The translations under genes and the position numbers were made by a program. Shown one piece after another: positions 1-9,031 of a DNA stretch of 34,874 nt; the first letter of the stretch is position 1; each line of letters opens with the position of its first letter. The DNA comes from CBFGTA01 sp965651595 (GTDB lineage Bacteria > Actinomycetota > Actinomycetes > S36-B12 > UBA10799). The notes under the pieces were generated by a model. The model did no database searches, had not been told where the DNA came from, and was given only the letters and a program-made list of their open reading frames with translations. The stretch lies in assembly GCA_965651595.1 (NCBI GenBank), contig CBFGTA010000012.1:1-34874 (forward strand). Reading direction: 5' to 3'.

Positions 1-65
1 GAAAGTCCCCCCGTCCGGATGTTTGGAGTGGCAATCACCCGGGACTCGCCGTCAAAATCTGCGAT

Positions 66-1571
66 ATGAGCGCTCCCCAGTACGGCGTCGCTGTGCGGAG
101 TCTGGTTCCTGCTCGCCTCGACCGACTGCCTTGGTCAAAGTTCCACACTCGACTCATCATGGCCCTCGGTGTTGCGTGGATTCTGGACGGTCTCGAGATC
201 ACCTTGGCCAGTTCGGTGGCCAGCGTCTTGGAGGAGCCCGGCACGCTCAACATGACATCGACGGAAGTCGGCGCTATCGCCACTGTCTACTTGTTGGGCC
301 AGGTGGCGGGCGCACTGTACTTTGGCCGGCTAGCCGACCGGTGGGGCCGGCGCAAACTCTTCACGATCACCTTGGGCGTGTATCTCATCGGCAGCGGTCT
401 GACTGCCTTCACCTTCGGTTCCGGCACGGGCTGGGACATCTACCTCTATCTCACGCGCTTTATCGCTGGCATGGGCATCGGCGGTGAGTATGCAGCCATC
501 AACTCGGCGATCGACGAAATGATCCCGTCGAAGTATCGAGGACGAGTCGACATCGCCATCAATGGCACATACTGGTTTGGCGCAATCATCGGAACCGTAG
601 GATCGCTGGTCCTGCTCAACTCTCTCCCCGAAGATCTTGGCTGGCGGATCGGGTTCCTGATCGGGCCGCTGCTGGGAATCGTCATCATCTTTGTTCGAAA
701 AACCCTGCCAGAGAGTCCCCGATGGCAGTTGACCCATGGCTACGCGCAAGAGGCCGAGCAGACCGCAACCGACATCGAAAATTGGGTTGAAGCCTCCGGA
801 AAGTCGATCCCCCCGGTCGACGAATCCAAGTCCATCGTGGTCAAACCGGAGAAAGAGTACGGGTATTTTGCGCTCCTCAAAGTGTTGTTCGTGACGTACC
901 CGAAACGGGCAGTGCTCGGCGCAACTTTGATGATCACCCAGTCCTTCCTCTACAACGCCATCTTCTTCACCTACACGCTCGTTCTGACGAAGTTTTATGG
1001 GGTGCCCGCCTCGTGGGCGCCAGCCTTCTTGATTGCCTTCTGCATCGGCAACTTCGTCGGCCCCCTCGTGCTCGGCCACTTCTTCGACACGATCGGCCGC
1101 AAGAAGATGATCGCTACCACGTATCTCGGCTCTGGCGGCCTACTGGCGGTCAGCGCTTTCATGTTCGAAGCGGGCATGCTCAACGCCTACACCCAGACAC
1201 TCGCTTGGTGCATCATCTTCTTCTTCGCGTCGGCCGGAGCCAGTTCGGCCTACCTAACCGTTTCCGAAACGTTCCCCGTCGAAGTACGTGCTAAGGCCAT
1301 CGCCGTCTTCTTCGCAATCGCTCAGATCTTCGGTTCGGTAGCTCCGATGTTCTACGGCTCCCTCATCGGCGACGGTTCTGATCCGTTCAAGTTGTTCGTC
1401 GGCTACTTGATCGGAGCGGGGATCATGATGATCGGCGGTGTCGTGGCGATCTTCTTCGGAGTCAACGCCGAGGGCAAGAGTCTGGAGGACGTCGCCGCGC
1501 CGATTACTGCCGTGACTGAGCCGGAATCAGACACACCGGCTGGCCCCGCGCCGCCAGCCCCAGTCCGCTGA
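66..1571 (+). CDS. MFS transporter, sugar/metabolite porter type
   Basis: Predicted inner-membrane secondary transporter of the major facilitator superfamily, 501 aa with about 12 hydrophobic segments. The loop after helix 2 carries the MFS signature GRLADRWGRRK, and the second half repeats it as GHFFDTIGRKK. The PESPRW motif at the end of the sixth helix region is typical of the sugar-porter/metabolite-H+ symporter branch. A central hydrophilic loop of about 60 residues separates the two halves. The C-terminal tail is Pro/Ala-rich. The ATG at 66 has no obvious Shine-Dalgarno sequence. The substrate cannot be inferred; sugars, aromatic acids and other organic acids are all possible. The gene ends in a hairpin that includes its stop codon and faces the convergent histidine kinase gene. 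Confidence 0.9.
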   Translation: MSAPQYGVAVRSLVPARLDRLPWSKFHTRLIMALGVAWILDGLEITLASSVASVLEEPGTLNMTSTEVGAIATVYLLGQVAGALYFGRLADRWGRRKLFTITLGVYLIGSGLTAFTFGSGTGWDIYLYLTRFIAGMGIGGEYAAINSAIDEMIPSKYRGRVDIAINGTYWFGAIIGTVGSLVLLNSLPEDLGWRIGFLIGPLLGIVIIFVRKTLPESPRWQLTHGYAQEAEQTATDIENWVEASGKSIPPVDESKSIVVKPEKEYGYFALLKVLFVTYPKRAVLGATLMITQSFLYNAIFFTYTLVLTKFYGVPASWAPAFLIAFCIGNFVGPLVLGHFFDTIGRKKMIATTYLGSGGLLAVSAFMFEAGMLNAYTQTLAWCIIFFFASAGASSAYLTVSETFPVEVRAKAIAVFFAIAQIFGSVAPMFYGSLIGDGSDPFKLFVGYLIGAGIMMIGGVVAIFFGVNAEGKSLEDVAAPITAVTEPESDTPAGPAPPAPVR

Positions 1572-1588
1572 CCCGTACTTGGGTCAGC
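1567..1588. terminator. Hairpin between convergent MFS and kinase genes
   Basis: GCTGACCC (1567-1574) pairs perfectly with GGGTCAGC (1581-1588) across a 6-nt loop. The TGA stop of the transporter lies inside the left arm. There is no T-tract, so this would be an intrinsic terminator of the high-GC type or an RNA 3' end stabiliser. Confidence 0.55.
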
Positions 1589-1651
1589 TCGACCACGACA
1601 GAGCGGTCCGAGCCAGTGCACCTCACAACCGTCTCAGGGAGTCTGACGGAC

Positions 1652-3478
1652 TCAACTGGGCAAGCGGGCACTCCAGCGGGCCTCCGTGCCACCTGCTTGC
1701 CTCGCGGTGATCAAGAACGATCCACCGTGGGCTCGGGCTCGCTGCTCAAGGTTGATTAGCCCGTTCCCCGAAGAGTCGCCCTTGCCAGCACTGTGTGGCG
1801 GCAGACCTACTCCATCGTCCTCGACCGTTATGGCCAGCGTCCCGTCCATGACGACATCGATCTGGACGGCGCTGGCGCGCGCATGACGCGCCACGTTCGA
1901 CAGCATTTCTCGCAGTGACACGATCGCGTCGTGGGCAAGGTCAGCGCTCACCGGGCGATCTATTCCCTCATCAAAATGGACTGCGGGCATGAATCCAAGA
2001 GTCGACGCCACGCTGGCGACCAGTTCGAGGATCTTGCTGCGCAGGTGACGTTCCTCTGGAGTGGACCGCAGTCCAGATATCGCCATCCGCAATGCTGAGA
2101 TCGTGCCGTCGAGGTCATCGATGACGTCACCGAGATCTGCGCGAGCTGCCGCGTCATCTACTCTCCGCGACAGCGACTGCAGGCGCAATCCCGCCGCGAA
2201 GATGCGTTGGATGACCGTGTCATGCAAGTCGCGGGCAATCCGCTCTTGATCTTCGAGCAGACTGACCCGCTCCCGGTCTTCTCGGGCCCGGTGCCGACCG
2301 ATCGTAGCCTCGACCACTGCGGCAAGTTCGGACAAGGCGGCCAGATCTGATTCGGAAAAGCGGGCGGCGTGCACGACAGTGAGCGCGGCTGAGAGTTGGT
2401 CCGAAACGATGATCGGCGCCCGAATCAACCACCAGGAACCCACCTCCGAGATTCCTGCGGTCGTCCAGTCCACAACCTCTCCCGACTCGGCCCAATCTCG
2501 GAGATCGTCGGCTTGACTGACCTGGTTGGAATTCGCGAGATGGTGGTGGGCCAGAACGACGAAGTCGTCGCGTGGGTCTGGGCCCAAGACGGCTGCATAG
2601 CCGGGGCTGAACATCGCGAAGCAATGGCGCGCCACCACCTCGTAGAGGGCGTCAACGCGAGCCGATCCCGCCTCCATCACCTGGTCGAGTTCGGTCCCCG
2701 CTGCGGCCCGAATCAGTGACTGCTCTGCCATCGTGACGTCGCGGACAGTGACGGCAAGTTCGTCGTGCCCGTCCGCACTGGCCACCACGCGCAGGGCCGA
2801 CAGCTCAGCTCGAAAATCCGCGCCGTCGCGCCGAGCGCACCAGCCGCTGCCTTGGGCGAAGCCGTCAGTTGCGGCTGTGGCACACACCGCCGCGATGCCG
2901 GTGCTCAGGCGCCCGTCGGCGCTGAGCAACATGTCGACGTGTCGGCCGACCGCTTCAGTCGCGCCATATCCCGTCGCCTGTTCGGCCCCTTCGTTCCAGT
3001 CCAGAATGTGGCCGGTCGCGCCCACGGTGAAAATGGCGCAGTCGGGGACAGATTGGATCAGCAACTCAAGTCTTTGCCGGGACAAGGCCAACTGGCGCGC
3101 TAACGCCCGGGTCTCTCTGAGGTCTCGCATGACCGCGATCACGACAGGACCCTGGTCGGAGTCGGCCGGGCTGAGGGAGATATCGAGGGGGATAATGGAT
3201 CCGTCGGCTCGCTCCGCGACAACATCGAGATCTGTTCCCATCGGGCGAGCTGTAGGGTGGTCGTGGAAGCTACGGCGATGATCCCCGTGGGTCCCGCGCA
3301 TTGCGGCAGGCACAATGTCATCAACACTGAGCGCTTGCAACTGCTCCCGGCTGTAGCCGAGGAGTGTCTCAGCATGTCGGTTCGCGTGAGCGATGGTGCC
3401 GTCCTGGCGTACCACCACAATCGCGTCAGGCAAGTCCGCGTACAGCGTCCGAGCGATTTCAGATAGTGCGTTACTCAA
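1652..3478 (-). CDS. PAS-PAS-GAF sensor histidine kinase (NarL/DevS type)
   Basis: Probable cytoplasmic sensor kinase of 608 aa without membrane helices. Domains in order: PAS at about 10-125, a second PAS at about 135-250, a GAF-like domain at about 260-395, a HisKA_3 dimerisation helix with phospho-acceptor H419 in ERIARDLHDTVIQRIF, and a HATPase_c domain with N-box EMLSNVARHA (524-533), G1 DDGVGLP (554-560) and G2 GNGL (571-574). HisKA_3 kinases normally pair with NarL-type regulators, but none lies in this window, so it is an orphan here. The start is TTG at 3478, preceded by a good GGGAGG about 5 nt upstream; no ATG or GTG fits better. The signal is unknown; PAS/GAF kinases of this class often sense redox state or gases, but I see no clear haem ligand. 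Confidence 0.88.
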   Translation of the reverse strand: MSNALSEIARTLYADLPDAIVVVRQDGTIAHANRHAETLLGYSREQLQALSVDDIVPAAMRGTHGDHRRSFHDHPTARPMGTDLDVVAERADGSIIPLDISLSPADSDQGPVVIAVMRDLRETRALARQLALSRQRLELLIQSVPDCAIFTVGATGHILDWNEGAEQATGYGATEAVGRHVDMLLSADGRLSTGIAAVCATAATDGFAQGSGWCARRDGADFRAELSALRVVASADGHDELAVTVRDVTMAEQSLIRAAAGTELDQVMEAGSARVDALYEVVARHCFAMFSPGYAAVLGPDPRDDFVVLAHHHLANSNQVSQADDLRDWAESGEVVDWTTAGISEVGSWWLIRAPIIVSDQLSAALTVVHAARFSESDLAALSELAAVVEATIGRHRAREDRERVSLLEDQERIARDLHDTVIQRIFAAGLRLQSLSRRVDDAAARADLGDVIDDLDGTISALRMAISGLRSTPEERHLRSKILELVASVASTLGFMPAVHFDEGIDRPVSADLAHDAIVSLREMLSNVARHARASAVQIDVVMDGTLAITVEDDGVGLPPHSAGKGDSSGNGLINLEQRARAHGGSFLITARQAGGTEARWSARLPS

Positions 3479-3537
3479 AGTGCCTCCCGCCGTGCCACGT
3501 CAACCCTAGCGCGGCAGCACCCCGGCCCGTTCCTCGA

Positions 3538-4686
3538 TCACGGTAGAGCAATTTGGAGCGCGAGAATACGATCGTCTCCTGTAGCTGGCTGACCTCGACC
3601 GTCCGTATTACTCGTGAGCACCCAGATGTTGTCCTCCCCTGGTGGGACGACGACGTCGCGCAGGCGTCCATACTCCTCGGAGATCAGCGCGACCGGTGAC
3701 TCGTCGGAATCAGCGCGCGCCACATTCATCTGCCAGAGCTGTCTTCCCCGCAGACTCGACATGTAGAGCCAGTCTCCCTGAATGGCAATCCCGCTCGGGG
3801 ATGCTTGGGCGGGCGCGAAAACCCAAACCGGATCAATGAACTCTCTACGATCGGCACGGCCCTCAACCTCCGGCCAGCCATAGTTGCCTCCTGGGACAAC
3901 CCGGTTGATTTCGTCGAATCGGCTCTGCCCCAACTCGCTGGCCCACAACTGCCCATCGCCGTCGAAGGCGAGTCCTTGAACATTTCGGTGGCCAAACGAA
4001 TACACCCGACTACCCGGCGTGGGATTTCCCGGAGCGGCCTCACCCGTAGCGGTGACACGCAAGATCTTCCCCGCCAGGCTGTTCGGATCCTGTGCCAGGC
4101 CAGGCTCAGCTGCATCCCCCGTACCCACATACAGCAGCCCATCCGGACCGATCACCATCCGACCACCGTCATGAACCGGGGCCGCAGGAATCCCGCTGAC
4201 GATGACTCGCCCTCCGTACAGACGCTGCCCGTCCCAGCGATACCGCGTCACCCGATTGTCGGCAGCCGACGTCGAGTAGGCGAACACCCACGGCTCCCGT
4301 CGATCAGCCGTCAAGACCGCCAAGCCGAGTAAGCCACTTTCAGCACCCGGACGGCTCACCACACCTTCGACAGTTCCGGCGAGGCCACGGCGTTGGAACT
4401 GGCCATCCTGACCCCGAACGAAGTGCACGATCTCACCGCTGTCGCGTTCCGACACCAGAAACTCGTCGGCGTCAAGGAAGGCAACTGACCATGGTGCCGC
4501 CAAATCAGTGGCCACGTCGGCGACCGCGCCAACGACGGGCGCCGCAGAATCGGCCACGGTCGGGGTGGATTCAGGTTCGGACGTCTCAGCGGGCGACTCG
4601 TGACTACCGCAGGCCACCAGAAGCACGACCACGGCAACCACAACCAAACCGCGCCGAATCCGAGGACGGGTATGCACAGTCGTCAT
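3538..4686 (-). CDS. PQQ-type glucose/sorbosone dehydrogenase-like lipoprotein
   Basis: Probably an exported lipoprotein with a six-bladed beta-propeller of the soluble glucose/sorbosone dehydrogenase (GSDH) family, 382 aa. The N-terminus has basic residues, a hydrophobic stretch and the lipobox LLVAC, with C26 as the lipidation site. An Ala/Ser/Glu-rich linker runs to about residue 55. Family motifs follow: VHDGGRMVIGPDGLLYVGTG (H172 is the likely catalytic base), FGHRNVQGLAFD (231-242), WASELGQSRFDEIN and GGNYGWPEVEG. In characterised relatives the enzyme oxidises aldose sugars using PQQ and Ca2+; many actinobacterial members have no known substrate. No clear ribosome-binding site precedes the ATG. 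The gene diverges from a membrane-protein gene with a gap of 62 bp. Confidence 0.88.
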   Translation of the reverse strand: MTTVHTRPRIRRGLVVVAVVVLLVACGSHESPAETSEPESTPTVADSAAPVVGAVADVATDLAAPWSVAFLDADEFLVSERDSGEIVHFVRGQDGQFQRRGLAGTVEGVVSRPGAESGLLGLAVLTADRREPWVFAYSTSAADNRVTRYRWDGQRLYGGRVIVSGIPAAPVHDGGRMVIGPDGLLYVGTGDAAEPGLAQDPNSLAGKILRVTATGEAAPGNPTPGSRVYSFGHRNVQGLAFDGDGQLWASELGQSRFDEINRVVPGGNYGWPEVEGRADRREFIDPVWVFAPAQASPSGIAIQGDWLYMSSLRGRQLWQMNVARADSDESPVALISEEYGRLRDVVVPPGEDNIWVLTSNTDGRGQPATGDDRILALQIALP

Positions 4687-4748
4687 TCTGCGATACTGCC
4701 ACTACCCGACAGGGAGAGCAGCCCCGTTTTGCGAGAGGCAGGTACGCG

Positions 4749-6896
4749 ATGTCGAACGCCTCGTGGCGCCTTCGCCAAGGACTGCACGGCTGGCTATCCC
4801 ACCACACATCGCTGGCCCGCACCTCCGTGTACATCCTGTTCATTGCCATAACTGTCGGACTAGCGCTGGGAACCTATCGGTGGGCGGGACCGCATATCGA
4901 CGTCATCCCATTGAGCGGAATCGTTGGATTCTTCAGTGCACTTGTCGCCGGCGAATCCGTTATCTTCGCCTTCGCCTTCGGCAAGTCCACGGTCTGGCCG
5001 AGCTTGCGCACCATCAACCGCAACATCTTCCTTGGTGATTGGATCTTGTTCGGTGCGGCAGGCGTGATCGCGACCGTGGTGGGCTATATGCTCGACGTTC
5101 GCACCCTGGCGGTCACCGGAGCCTGCGCACTGATCGCGGCGATCGCGATCGCCGCGTTCGTTTCGTTACCGCGCCTGTTGACTATCGCGAACAGCCAAGG
5201 CCTCCAACGCATGCTCATGTACGCCCTGGCCCGCGGAATCACCCAAACGCACGACCCGAATCAGAAGAACCGCCGCTATGGGTGGCTCGACCCGGCTTCC
5301 AGTGTGAGCACGCGTCGGGGCCACACGGAACTGTCGACTCAAACTGACGTGCGCCGACCGAGGCACGCCACCAGCGAGTTCAACGACGCACTCCGGCTCG
5401 CAGTGACCCGATCCGACACCAGCACCGTCGACTCTCTGCTACTCCAGCTGACCGGGGCCGTCGAAATCGTGCTCGGCGCCCGGCTGGCGCCCAAGGATCG
5501 AGTGCGTCACGCTGCTGCCAGCTTGTTGGTGCACTGCATCGAGACTGTGGCGGTAGCCACTGCCGACGGCCGGGTCGGGCCGGAACCTTTGACGAGCCGT
5601 TTGAACAACCTGGCGGCCCTCGTCGCCCGGGCCGAACAAGGCATCGAACCCGCTTGCTACAGCGGACAACTCGCCCGAATCCTGGCCTACGCGAGCCGCC
5701 AATCGAAGAGGAACTGTCGTGAGGGATTGCTACCGTCCACCGTGGACGTGCCGTTCCGGGCCCAGTGCCACACCACGCGCCAACTCATCGTCGATGCCGC
5801 CGATCCAGGTCAACAGAGCCGGGTAGCCTTTCAGCGGCCACTCGTCAGCGACTCCGAGCTGGTGGCCTTCGTGCGGTTGATGACCGCGCTCCCACCCGAA
5901 CAGCATCAACTCGGGCGTGGCCACGATGGGATCGTCGATCAGCTGAACTATCTCCTATACGAGTACGTCAGCGGGGCGCCGTTCATCCGCAGCCACCGGC
6001 CCGACGATGCGGTGCTCGACGCGCTCGTCCAGGGAGCGCGCGGCAGAACCGCCACCCCACAGGCAAGTCCCACAATCACAGTCTCCGATCCTGCTGCCCT
6101 GCGTGGCATCGTCCTCGCGACGGGAGCCTCTGCCCTGGCCGACTTCTGGCGCGACTGGCCAAACGGCCACCGGCCCCCACCTCAGGCCACTGCCGTTCTA
6201 CGAGAGCTCATCAGAGTCCGTCCGGCTCCCATCGTCGAGCAGTTGGCCACTCATATAGTCGGCCCGCGCTGCCACGAGTGGACGGAATCAACGGACCTCA
6301 TGGCACAACAGTGGGCACTACGAACTAGCGATGTGCCGGACGATCCGCAGGCGTTCCCGGCTCCTGTCGCAGCCGTGCTGGTAGCGCAGGCAGCCCATGC
6401 CGACGCCGCTGACGACTCGTGGGAGTCCGCGGTGCTCCGGGAACTTGCCTACCTTGATCGCCGCCTCATTCTGGAAGCTCGGAACTATCTCAATGCCTTC
6501 GAACGATCATCCGATTCGGTGGTGCAATGGGCGGGAAGCCGGGCCAACCACACGCTCGCCGCGTTGGTTGTTGAACCGATCGATGTACCAGCGGCCGCAA
6601 ACGTGGAAGACTTCGTCCGCCTCACTTCCTCGTGGATCAGCTCGCCAGACTGGGCAGAAGTCCATCGCAGCTTCTGTGCTGCACTTAGGGGACAGCGCCA
6701 GCGCTGGCTCCTACCGCAGCGCTATCGCGGCGGTGAGTTCCGGCAAGAGCTCCGCGCGGTGCGGGAGCCACTATTGGCTGCAGCTGGCGTCTGTCCGCTG
6801 TTCGAAGTGTGGCAACTCGGCGAGGTCGATCCCGGTGACGAACCGCAGGAAACATCCCGACTGTTCGACGTAGCGGCAGAGTGCCCACCGCGGTAG
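4749..6896 (+). CDS. Membrane protein with large C-terminal domain, unknown function
   Basis: I do not recognise this 715-aa protein. Four hydrophobic segments lie at about 26-44, 55-78, 94-114 and 118-140, followed by some 570 residues that look soluble and mostly helical, rich in Ala, Leu and Arg. I see no catalytic motif, Walker box or repeat signature. The ATG at 4749 is chosen because AGAGGCAGG lies a few bases upstream and the membrane segments begin soon after. The same frame is open back to 4491, but that extension is antisense to the neighbouring lipoprotein gene and lacks coding character. The stop is 34 bp from the stop of the convergent aminotransferase gene. A topology with N-terminal anchor and cytoplasmic C-domain is inferred. 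Confidence 0.8.
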   Translation: MSNASWRLRQGLHGWLSHHTSLARTSVYILFIAITVGLALGTYRWAGPHIDVIPLSGIVGFFSALVAGESVIFAFAFGKSTVWPSLRTINRNIFLGDWILFGAAGVIATVVGYMLDVRTLAVTGACALIAAIAIAAFVSLPRLLTIANSQGLQRMLMYALARGITQTHDPNQKNRRYGWLDPASSVSTRRGHTELSTQTDVRRPRHATSEFNDALRLAVTRSDTSTVDSLLLQLTGAVEIVLGARLAPKDRVRHAAASLLVHCIETVAVATADGRVGPEPLTSRLNNLAALVARAEQGIEPACYSGQLARILAYASRQSKRNCREGLLPSTVDVPFRAQCHTTRQLIVDAADPGQQSRVAFQRPLVSDSELVAFVRLMTALPPEQHQLGRGHDGIVDQLNYLLYEYVSGAPFIRSHRPDDAVLDALVQGARGRTATPQASPTITVSDPAALRGIVLATGASALADFWRDWPNGHRPPPQATAVLRELIRVRPAPIVEQLATHIVGPRCHEWTESTDLMAQQWALRTSDVPDDPQAFPAPVAAVLVAQAAHADAADDSWESAVLRELAYLDRRLILEARNYLNAFERSSDSVVQWAGSRANHTLAALVVEPIDVPAAANVEDFVRLTSSWISSPDWAEVHRSFCAALRGQRQRWLLPQRYRGGEFRQELRAVREPLLAAAGVCPLFEVWQLGEVDPGDEPQETSRLFDVAAECPPR

Positions 6897-6930
6897 CCGT
6901 ACAGTGCCGGCCGCGCCTGCTGGCGCAGCA

Positions 6931-8646
6931 CTAGTGGCGGTTGTCTCGGGACACCAGACAAGCGGCGGGGAGTTCAAACCACCGAAGGGTTTCGAAGTCA
7001 CTATCAGCCAGTTCTGATGCGGCACCTGTCAGCGGTGATCCGTCTCTATCGCTTGAGGCGGATCGCATAATTCGCTCCCCTTCCCGCAAGTACGCATCAA
7101 GGACTGACTCGTCGGCAGTCCCATGCCGCTGCGGGTAGTCCATCCGGCCAGCCTGATAGTCGACATCGGTCAGACGCAGGTCAGGCTCAGGAGTCGGCAA
7201 CCGGTGCTGCCAGAGACCGTTGGCGGGGTCAAACCGGTAATCCGGTAGGAGCTTCCAACCATGCTCGGCGACGAGCTCAACAGCGGCCAGAATGTACTGG
7301 AACACCTCTTCGGAAATGAAGTAGTTGAAACTCACCCGCACCCAACCAGGCTTGATGCCCTCACAGCCTTTGGCAATCTCGCGTTCAAACTCGTGGCTGG
7401 CGTCGAGGTCAATTCCCAGGAGGCGATGCCCATAGGGGCCGGCACACGAACATCCGCCGCGAGACTGGATGCCGAACAAGTCACTCAGGATTGCGACGAC
7501 GGCATTGTGGTGCAGATAGCGGCCTCCCGGGCACCGGACAGTGAAGGAGACGATCGACAAGCGATCGGCACTCGGATTGCCCAGGATGTCGATGGCTGGG
7601 TGAGCTTGCCACCGAGCGATGGCTCGAGAAATGAATGACTCTTCCCGCTCCCGAATGGCTTCGACGCCGACAGCCTGCTTTAGTTGCATGACCAACCCAG
7701 CCCGAATGGCACCAATGATAGCTGGAGTTCCCGCTTCCTCGCGGTGGATCGGATCATCGAGGTAGACATGCTCGTCTGGGTTGACGAAGCGTACAGTTCC
7801 TCCGCCGACCACATCTGGCACGGAGTTCTGCAAGAGGCTTCGCCGGACCACCAAGACACCCGGGGTCTCCGGGCCTCCAATGAACTTATGCATGCTCAGA
7901 AACACAGCATCCATGGATTCATTAGAACGACCTCCTCCCGATACATCGATGTCGACATACGGGCCAGCAGCAGCGAAGTCCCAGAAAGCCAGAGCCCCGT
8001 GGGAGTGCAGGAGCGAGGTGATCGCGGCAGTGTCGGTCAGGATGCCCGTGACGTTGCTGGCGGCACTGAACGACCCAATCTTGACCATCCGGTCTGCATA
8101 CGTATCTAGCTCAGCGGCCAAGTGTTCGAGATCAATGTGTCCGTCCGCGTCTTCCCTGATGGTGACGACGTCACCGATCGACTCCCGCCACGGCAATTCA
8201 TTGGAGTGGTGCTCATAGGGTCCAATGAAAATCACCGGCCGCTGCTGCACCGGAATGCGATCCAAGAGGTGGTGAGTGGAGGCTAGGTCGGCGGGCAGTC
8301 GGAGGTTCAAGATTCCCACTAGCTTGTCGATGGCGCCGGTGGCACCCGCGCCAGCAAAGATCACCGCGTGGTCGTCGCTGGCACCTACAGCGTCGGCGAT
8401 GATGCTCCGCGCGTCTTCGCGCAAGCGGGTAGTCTGACGCCCGGTTCCGCTCGACTCAGTGTGAGTGTTGGCATAACGCGGCAAGACCTCGTTGCGGACA
8501 AAGTCTTCGACGAACGTCAGCGCCCGGCCGCTCGCCGTGTAGTCGGCATACGTCACTCGACGCGAACCGTACGGGCCTGGCATCACCTCGTCGTCACCGA
8601 TCACTGACGACCGGATGAGGTCGAGCAAGGCCGCCTGCGCGGACAC
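6931..8646 (-). CDS. Class V aminotransferase, cysteine-desulfurase-like
   Basis: PLP-dependent fold-type I enzyme of 571 aa, related to cysteine desulfurases and selenocysteine lyases. Visible residues, numbered from the GTG at 8646: the aldimine pair in YEHHSNELPWRE (H146/H147), the PLP-binding aspartate in FWDFAAAG (D223) and the Schiff-base lysine in SMHKFIGG (K254). The loop that holds the catalytic cysteine in desulfurases reads SRGGCSCAGPYGH here (C399 and C401). The protein is about 150 residues longer than a typical SufS/IscS, mostly through N- and C-terminal extensions. GTG 8646 starts 13 bp after the SHOCT gene stop, suggesting one operon; the frame is open further upstream, but that part reads as a shadow of the SHOCT gene. 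Sulfur donor activity is plausible but unproven; no scaffold or suf genes adjoin it. Confidence 0.85.
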   Translation of the reverse strand: MSAQAALLDLIRSSVIGDDEVMPGPYGSRRVTYADYTASGRALTFVEDFVRNEVLPRYANTHTESSGTGRQTTRLREDARSIIADAVGASDDHAVIFAGAGATGAIDKLVGILNLRLPADLASTHHLLDRIPVQQRPVIFIGPYEHHSNELPWRESIGDVVTIREDADGHIDLEHLAAELDTYADRMVKIGSFSAASNVTGILTDTAAITSLLHSHGALAFWDFAAAGPYVDIDVSGGGRSNESMDAVFLSMHKFIGGPETPGVLVVRRSLLQNSVPDVVGGGTVRFVNPDEHVYLDDPIHREEAGTPAIIGAIRAGLVMQLKQAVGVEAIREREESFISRAIARWQAHPAIDILGNPSADRLSIVSFTVRCPGGRYLHHNAVVAILSDLFGIQSRGGCSCAGPYGHRLLGIDLDASHEFEREIAKGCEGIKPGWVRVSFNYFISEEVFQYILAAVELVAEHGWKLLPDYRFDPANGLWQHRLPTPEPDLRLTDVDYQAGRMDYPQRHGTADESVLDAYLREGERIMRSASSDRDGSPLTGAASELADSDFETLRWFELPAACLVSRDNRH

Positions 8647-8659
8647 TCCCGGCACTGGC

Positions 8660-9031
8660 CTAGGTGCCGAGCAGTTTTTGCTTAGCTGCTTCAAACTCGT
8701 CGGCAGACAACACCCCGGCATCGCGCAGACTGGCCAGTTTCTGCAACTGATCCGCGATGTCCTCGCCAGCTGCGGCCGGAGCAGCAGGTGCAGGTGCAGC
8801 AGGTGCGGGTGCGGCAGCAGCTGGCGGAGCCGCTGGCTGCTGTTGCTGCAAGGCATCAATCTGCGCCTGCTGCTGGGCGAGTTGCTCTTGGGTGGCCTGC
8901 GCGTTCTCGGCGGAAGCTTGGCGAGACCGGCTGGCGGAACTCACCGCAGCAGCAGTTCCTCCCGCTATGAGGGCGGTGCCTAGTAGTCCAGGTCCCCGGC
9001 GAACCACCATCGGTCCTCGTCGCACCATCAT
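8660..9031 (-). CDS. SHOCT-domain small membrane protein
   Basis: Protein of 123 aa. A short Arg/Gly-rich start with repeated VRRGP precedes a weakly hydrophobic segment (about 15-32, GLLGTALIAGGTAAAV). A Gln-rich helix (AQATQEQLAQQQAQIDALQ) and a Pro/Ala-rich linker follow. The C-terminal 35 residues match the SHOCT pattern: QLQKLASLRDAGVLSADEF then EAAKQKLLG. SHOCT modules are short oligomerisation or tethering elements, often at the end of membrane or phage-like proteins. The start overlaps the stop of the upstream DUF6325 gene by 4 bp (ATGA), so the two are probably translationally coupled. No enzymatic role is visible. Confidence 0.85.
   Translation of the reverse strand: MMVRRGPMVVRRGPGLLGTALIAGGTAAAVSSASRSRQASAENAQATQEQLAQQQAQIDALQQQQPAAPPAAAAPAPAAPAPAAPAAAGEDIADQLQKLASLRDAGVLSADEFEAAKQKLLGT

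Noticed and set aside
330..1079. 249-codon minus-strand frame under the MFS gene
   Set aside because: Asp/Gly/Arg-rich shadow of a clear transporter gene; no ribosome-binding site or domain.
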